Shown: piece after piece, positions 24,169 to 28,046 of the stretch
Layout: every line of letters begins with the position of its first letter
How positions within the stretch are numbered: the first letter of the stretch is position 1
Assembly (NCBI GenBank): GCA_016194725.1
Contig: JACQAW010000057.1
Span: forward strand, 1-28,046
DNA length: 28,046 bases
Source: Deltaproteobacteria bacterium
GTDB taxonomy: Bacteria > Bdellovibrionota > UBA1018 > UBA923
Direction: 5' to 3'
Program-made: the position numbers and the translations under genes
The notes under the pieces: model-generated
Databases searched by the model: none
The model's input: only the letters and a program-made list of their open reading frames with translations
Told to the model about the DNA's origin: nothing

Positions 24169-24829
24169 GTTTCAGGGCGCTACCGCCGGCTCGGTTTTTT
24201 GCGTTGGAACGATCGATGATCGTATAATCGGTGACCGTCATGTCCTTGGGCACGTCAAACCTGAGCAACACCGGCCAGCCCTGCCCCAGGTATTTCAACA
24301 GGCCTTCTTGCAGATCGCCGCCGTTGCTCCACGGAATCTCATAGCTCTTGAAGCCGTATTTCGTGGTCAGATTCGCGATCACCGTGGTGGTGTTCTGATT
24401 TTCGATATAAAGCTGGTTCACGATCCGCACCAGCAACCCCATGCGCCCAGCCTCAGTGGCCAGCTCGGCCTTCATCACGTCGTTTCCGTCCTGCCCAAAA
24501 AGGTGCATCTGGCGCATGCAGTTGAACATTGAAAAGGCGGCGCACGTGCCACCCTCCTGATTGATCGAGCGCACTACGGGTGTGGAGCTTTGCACGTCCA
24601 CGTCCTCGCCCGACACCCGCTTGATGCTGATTTTTGAAATGGGAATGACGTGCACGAGTTGACGACCCAGCTCGTAGAACGCCAGCTCGGTGGCTACGCC
24701 ATCCAAGGGAACAAGACGTCCCAAAAATACCGCATCGGCCATCGCGGTTTCGTCGCCGAACTGCAACTTCACAGCTTCACCATGCGCCAGCTGATGTTTG
24801 CGCGAAGCCGCGACCGCATTGGCCTGCAC
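24083..24829 (-). pseudogene. Truncated papain-like cysteine protease
   Basis: 248 residues read from GTG 24829. 'STPVVRSINQEGGTCAAFSMFNCMRQM' carries the oxyanion Gln91 and nucleophile Cys96 of papain-fold (C1/C39-like) proteases. The expected catalytic His and Asn segments after 'GWPVLLRFDVPKDMTVTDYTIID' are missing: from about residue 220 the frame is antisense to the neighbouring gene and gives an Arg/Ser-rich tail. At the other end the frame is open 22 codons further upstream and encodes the second half of a signal peptide ('VFAASLAQGSSAWA') with no start codon. Both ends therefore look damaged. It may be a remnant, or a binding protein that no longer cleaves. Confidence 0.55.
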
Positions 24830-24908
24830 GAAAAATTTCTCGCAAAGCGTAGCCCATGCGCTTGAGCCTTGCGCCAGAGAAGCCGCAAAAACCGATCACG
24901 AAGTCGAC

Positions 24909-25130
24909 ATGGAATTTGGCCAATGGTTGCGAGACCAGCGTACAAAAGCGGGTCTCACGATCGAGCAAGCCTCTGAACGCTCAGGGGTTCAAGCCGAGCG
25001 CCTCAAGTCACTTGAACTGGGATATGCCAAAAAGGGCGTCACTGCCCAGGAGTCGCAAAAAATTGCGGCGGCTTACCGCATCGACATCCAGGAATTCCTG
25101 GATAAGGCGATGGGCAAAGACCAATCCTAA
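24909..25130 (+). CDS. XRE-family helix-turn-helix protein
   Basis: A 73-residue single-domain DNA-binding protein: 'MEFGQWLRDQRTKAGLTIEQASERSGVQAERLKSLELG' is a clear Cro/C1-type HTH, followed by 'VTAQESQKIAAAYRIDIQEFL'. No ligand or oligomerisation domain is present. It diverges from the broken protease gene and is followed after ten bases by the small secreted protein gene, with which it may be co-transcribed. Ribosome binding site weak (GAAG). Confidence 0.8.
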   Translation: MEFGQWLRDQRTKAGLTIEQASERSGVQAERLKSLELGYAKKGVTAQESQKIAAAYRIDIQEFLDKAMGKDQS

Positions 25131-25140
25131 TGATGCGGCG

Positions 25141-25500
25141 ATGTTCAATGGGGCGAATCTCTTTCTTTTAATGCTTTCGCCTGCAAGCCACGCGTCCGCT
25201 GCCCATCACTGCGCGGGAGCCAAAGTGGAAAGCTCATCACTCCTTTCGTGTTTCGAAGTCACCGGGCGCGCCCAACATTACATCTACCGTAATCAAGTTC
25301 GCATCTGGCCCTTTGGCACTGCTCACCATCTCGTGGTTATCGACAAATCGAGCAGGGCCCTGAACGTCATTTCCAAACTGGATCGTTTTCGCGCGCTCGA
25401 AGGCAAGTTCAAGGTGTGCCCACTTTCGTTTGGGCCGCCTGACAAAAGGCAGCTGGTGTGCCTGGAAGACGTAGCCAAACCAAAATTCGAGAAGCGCTGA
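25141..25500 (+). CDS. Small secreted protein of unknown function
   Basis: A 119-residue protein with a signal peptide ('MFNGANLFLLMLSPASHASAAHH'). Four cysteines remain in the mature chain ('HHCAGAKVESSSLLSCFEV', 'KVCPLSFG', 'LVCLED'), enough for two disulfides. Beta-rich, basic C-terminus ('KPKFEKR'). It follows the HTH gene by ten bases and precedes the lipoprotein gene by one base. No family is recognised. Confidence 0.6.
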   Translation: MFNGANLFLLMLSPASHASAAHHCAGAKVESSSLLSCFEVTGRAQHYIYRNQVRIWPFGTAHHLVVIDKSSRALNVISKLDRFRALEGKFKVCPLSFGPPDKRQLVCLEDVAKPKFEKR

Positions 25501-25501
25501 G

Positions 25502-26143
25502 GTGCGCCACACCAACCTTTGCGCGCCACTGATGGCAGTGCTGGCGATGGCATCGTTCTGGGCCTGCACCACCACGCGCAGTGGCGCCGGAGTCGGTTAC
25601 GCCATCGAAGACTCGCTTTTGGCGATGTTAATGACCGAAGCGCCGCTGGTAGGTTATCGCGAATGCCTGCTTGGCGAAGGCATACTCGAAAAGAGCCTTA
25701 AAGACAGCTCCATCGATGCTTCGTACCAGCTTACTTTTCAGTTTGAAGAAGCCGGCCCGCGCCTTGCCGAGTTCGAGGTGGAATTGGGTAACGACCGCGC
25801 GGAGCTGGTGCTGGCCTCGAAAAAGTGCAGCGAGTTCGTGCGCAACATTAAACCCGGCGAATACCCCCTGGCCGTAAACCACGCCGGCGCCGCGGCCTGG
25901 CTCGCCCTGCCGCGCGAGCTGCAACGAAAAATCCCGAAGTCCGACAACATCGCCACCGCCTCGTTCGGGCGGCTCAAGGGCAAGGCCATCTTCGCGCGTG
26001 GCAAGCTGTTTCCCAAAACCAACGCGCAAATCTGGGACAGCACCGACCAGCTGCATATGAACAAGCGAACGAAAAGCGCAGCTCCAGGCCGTACTCGGTC
26101 GAAAGCTGTTGCGAGACGGTGGTGTTCTTCGAGACCTGGCTGA
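25502..26143 (+). CDS. Probable lipoprotein with overrun C-terminus
   Basis: A 213-residue protein from GTG 25502, one base after the previous stop. The N-terminus 'LCAPLMAVLAMASFWACTTTRSG' ends in an atypical lipobox (Trp-Ala-Cys). The middle is a soluble domain ('SYQLTFQFEEAGPRLAEFEVELGNDRAELVLASKKCSEFV'). From about residue 185 the composition switches to Lys/Arg/Ser/Pro ('NKRTKSAAPGRTRSKAVARR'), where the frame becomes antisense to the convergent barrel gene; this tail is probably not native. No family is recognised. Confidence 0.6.
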   Translation: MRHTNLCAPLMAVLAMASFWACTTTRSGAGVGYAIEDSLLAMLMTEAPLVGYRECLLGEGILEKSLKDSSIDASYQLTFQFEEAGPRLAEFEVELGNDRAELVLASKKCSEFVRNIKPGEYPLAVNHAGAAAWLALPRELQRKIPKSDNIATASFGRLKGKAIFARGKLFPKTNAQIWDSTDQLHMNKRTKSAAPGRTRSKAVARRWCSSRPG

Positions 26144-27446
26144 AGAAAAAATCGCCGTCAAACCAGGTGCGCGACGCACGAGGCGCGCCGGTTGCGCGAT
26201 AGATCAGCTTCACGCCATACTGCCAGCTGCTGTTGATCGTGTAGCCCACCATTTCTTTGGGAAAATAATAGCCGCCGCTCACTTCCAGGGCCGAAGCCAG
26301 GTTATTGCGGATAATCCAGTCATAAGAGGCTTTCAGGCGCGCGCGTGCCAGCCCCGTCTCGTCAGCCGTCAGCAAACCGCCGGGCTGGGGCACGAAAAAC
26401 ATCTCCTGCGCGAAACCCAGGTCAAACGAAGCCGAAACCCGGTCATTGAAATCACGGCCAAAACCCAGGCCCGTTTTCGACATGACCGACGACGGCTGGC
26501 TCAATACGTGGCCCGCAAACGGCGACGGAAAACTCACATGCTCGAACTCGCCCAACATCATGAGCTTCCAGCGCGAGTCCCAGCTGCGCCCGAAAGCAAG
26601 ATTCAGTCCCTGCCCCAATGCCGAAGCCCGGAACTTGGGGCTGCCCGTCACGCGGTCGGTGACCGACTCGGAGTCGATGAAAAGCCTCGGCTGCACCTCG
26701 AGCCACTCGTGCGCCCCGGGCCTTTCGCCGGTAAAGTCGACTGCGAACTTCGTCACGTCACCGTCCTGGTCGCCGGTTTCGAACTGCAGTAAATCGTCTT
26801 CCTTGCCCTGTGAGGGCGGCGGTCTTTGCACTCGGGCACGAAAAAAAGGGGCTTTGGGCTGACTTGCCCTGCGCGTGCGCCAGCTGGCTTCCGAGCTGCG
26901 CGCGAAGTAGAATTCAGCGCCGTCGTTATCCTCGATGCAGGTGTAAGCCAGAAACAGGTGCCGGCCCTGCGGCCGAGTGGGCTCGATTCGAAGGCGGTAA
27001 TGCGCGCAGTCCCGCGAGCCTACCAGCGCTGGCATGCGCCATGGCGCAATGAGCTCGAGGGTAAGCGGAATTTTCTTCTCGCCCGCGCGATATTCCAGAT
27101 TCACGGTCGCGGCAATGTGGGTCTGCTCCACAAGCAGCCTCGTGCCTCGCGAGTCGGTTTTCATCACTTGGGCATCGCCGCCGTGGCTGCCCACGTACGA
27201 CCAGTCCCCGGGCAGCTTCACCACAAGCTCGGTGCGCAGCGCGGGCATCAGGGTATTGTTCGCGCCCTTCCAAACCCAACGGGAATGCTCGACCACCACA
27301 CCGGGCCGCGGACCGGGCGGCTCGATTTCCCAGTGCACCGTCACCGGATCTGTCCAGCCATCCCTATCCCTTTCCGATGTCGCGCGGCTATTTGTCGCCA
27401 GCATCAGCACGGCGGCGACGCAAAACCAAAGCTTCCCCATGCTCAT
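25974..27446 (-). CDS. Probable outer-membrane beta-barrel protein with overrun C-terminus
   Basis: A 490-residue protein from ATG 27446 (others at 27440 and GTG 27467). A signal peptide ('LWFCVAAVLMLATNSRA') and an N-terminal beta domain of about 220 residues precede a barrel-like region with alternating strands ('GLGFGRDFNDRVSASFDLGFAQEMFF', 'ARLKASYDWIIRNNLASALEVSGGYYF', 'WQYGVKLIYRATG'). The strand 'LSTEYGLELRFSF' ends as barrel proteins usually end (terminal Phe, near 26067), but here 30 Cys/Arg/Trp-rich residues follow. The natural stop appears lost. The 3' end overlaps the lipoprotein gene by 170 bases. Confidence 0.7.
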   Translation of the reverse strand: MSMGKLWFCVAAVLMLATNSRATSERDRDGWTDPVTVHWEIEPPGPRPGVVVEHSRWVWKGANNTLMPALRTELVVKLPGDWSYVGSHGGDAQVMKTDSRGTRLLVEQTHIAATVNLEYRAGEKKIPLTLELIAPWRMPALVGSRDCAHYRLRIEPTRPQGRHLFLAYTCIEDNDGAEFYFARSSEASWRTRRASQPKAPFFRARVQRPPPSQGKEDDLLQFETGDQDGDVTKFAVDFTGERPGAHEWLEVQPRLFIDSESVTDRVTGSPKFRASALGQGLNLAFGRSWDSRWKLMMLGEFEHVSFPSPFAGHVLSQPSSVMSKTGLGFGRDFNDRVSASFDLGFAQEMFFVPQPGGLLTADETGLARARLKASYDWIIRNNLASALEVSGGYYFPKEMVGYTINSSWQYGVKLIYRATGAPRASRTWFDGDFFFSQVSKNTTVSQQLSTEYGLELRFSFACSYAAGRCCPRFARWFWETACHARRWPCP

Positions 27447-27483
27447 TAGAATAGCACAGAGTACCACGCGAGAGCCGAACGGG

Positions 27484-27510
27484 TTGCTTAGTTTCCGGCC
27501 GCGCTATAAT
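27484..27510 (+). promoter_or_regulatory. Promoter of the CHASE3 gene
   Basis: A perfect TATAAT (27505-27510) lies eight bases before the ATG; a TTGCTT (27484-27489) sits 15 bases upstream of it, a short spacing. The predicted start of transcription is within one or two bases of the ATG. Confidence 0.55.
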
Positions 27511-27518
27511 CTTGAAGA

Positions 27519-28046
27519 ATGGAAGACGAAAGCGCGGAATTCGCAGGCAATCCCATTGATATCATCTTCATCATCGGGCTGGTGACCCTGGTGCTTACTG
27601 GAGCCATGTCGTACATCACCGCACGAAAACTCATGGTGGTCTCGCATTGGGTGGCGCACACCAACGAGGTGCAAACGGGCCTCAAGTCGGTTTTTGGCGC
27701 CTTGGCCGATGCTGAAACCAACCAACGCGGTTATCTGCTGACGCGCAATTCCAGATTTCTGGAAACCTACAAAAGCTCAAGCGCTTCCATTCAACCCACG
27801 ATCAACTACATCGCCACGTTAACCAACGATAATCAAAGCCAACAAACGCGTATCGCGCAGCTGCGTGACCTGGCCAACTCGCGTGTCTCGCAGCTGGCCC
27901 AGATGAGCCAAGGCCACGGAGCGCCTGTTGCGGAAAACCTGGCGTCGCAAATCGAAAAAAACGAGCTCACCGGCGTCGCCATCCGCGCCAAGCTCGCCGA
28001 AATGGAAGATGAAGAAAGCCGCCTGCTGGGCATTCGTATCGCCGAC
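27519..28046 (+). CDS. CHASE3-domain membrane signalling protein, 3' end outside the window
   Basis: 176 codons are visible and the frame is open to the edge. A transmembrane helix (about 13-33, 'IDIIFIIGLVTLVLTGAMSYI') is followed by a CHASE3-like extracytoplasmic helical domain: 'HTNEVQTGLKSVFGALADAETNQRGYLLTRNSRFLETYKSS', whose D-A-E-T-x-Q-R-G-Y-L-L-T signature is diagnostic. CHASE3 domains belong to histidine kinases, chemoreceptors and diguanylate cyclases; the output domain lies outside, so the type cannot be decided. Start ATG 27519 directly follows a TATAAT box. Confidence 0.8.
   Translation, partial: MEDESAEFAGNPIDIIFIIGLVTLVLTGAMSYITARKLMVVSHWVAHTNEVQTGLKSVFGALADAETNQRGYLLTRNSRFLETYKSSSASIQPTINYIATLTNDNQSQQTRIAQLRDLANSRVSQLAQMSQGHGAPVAENLASQIEKNELTGVAIRAKLAEMEDEESRLLGIRIAD

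Overview
The window (28,046 bases, GC-rich) is a dense bacterial chromosome segment with no rRNA, tRNA, CRISPR array or insertion sequence that I can recognise. A Gram-negative host is indicated by several outer-membrane beta-barrel candidates, many signal peptides and lipoproteins. The mix of genes (a PocR/GAF-like sigma-54 activator, two HNH nucleases, small secreted proteins of no known family) would suit the Bdellovibrionota/Oligoflexia or a related deltaproteobacterial-type lineage. That placement is an inference from gene content and was not tested against any database.

Layout. 1-441: 3' part of a Tim44-like gene. 453-5614 (minus): a sigma-54-dependent activator, and upstream of it an overlapping set of an alkyl-DHAP-synthase-like flavoprotein, a 4Fe-4S protein and a diacylglycerol-kinase-family lipid kinase. 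5644-8568 (plus): a tight operon of cysteine desulfurase, rhodanese-less ThiI and ureidoglycolate lyase (AllA). 8649-9581 (minus): an HNH nuclease, followed by about 780 bases without a convincing gene that hold an AT-rich inverted repeat and four 28-bp tandem repeats. 10365-13373: a TlpA-like thioredoxin lipoprotein plus a coiled-coil secreted protein (minus), diverging from a second HNH protein and an unusual sigma-region-4/transmembrane fusion (plus). 13385-16477 (minus): three exported proteins of unknown function. 16544-17558 (minus): a rhomboid-fold membrane protein and a host-attachment-family-like protein with a hairpin-rich leader.

17704-23172 (minus) is the most interesting block. 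It is a compact run of a rubrerythrin-like protein that has lost its rubredoxin cysteines, a previously unlisted 36-codon ORF, ureD, a fused ureAB, ureC, ureF and ureG. No ureE is present. A good sigma-54 promoter lies just upstream of the run. Back to back with it is a second sigma-54 promoter driving a gene at 23332 (plus). A perfect inverted repeat sits midway between the two promoters, where an enhancer-binding activator would be expected.

23332-28046: two pairs of convergent genes whose 3' ends overlap unusually (a possible GNAT-like protein against a truncated papain-like protease; a lipoprotein against a beta-barrel protein), a small HTH regulator, a small secreted protein, and the start of a CHASE3-domain signalling protein running off the window.

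Functionally the window combines nitrogen handling (urease, AllA, sigma-54 control), tRNA thiolation, possible ether-lipid or glycerolipid metabolism, and the cell envelope. All functions are read from motifs; none was checked by a search.
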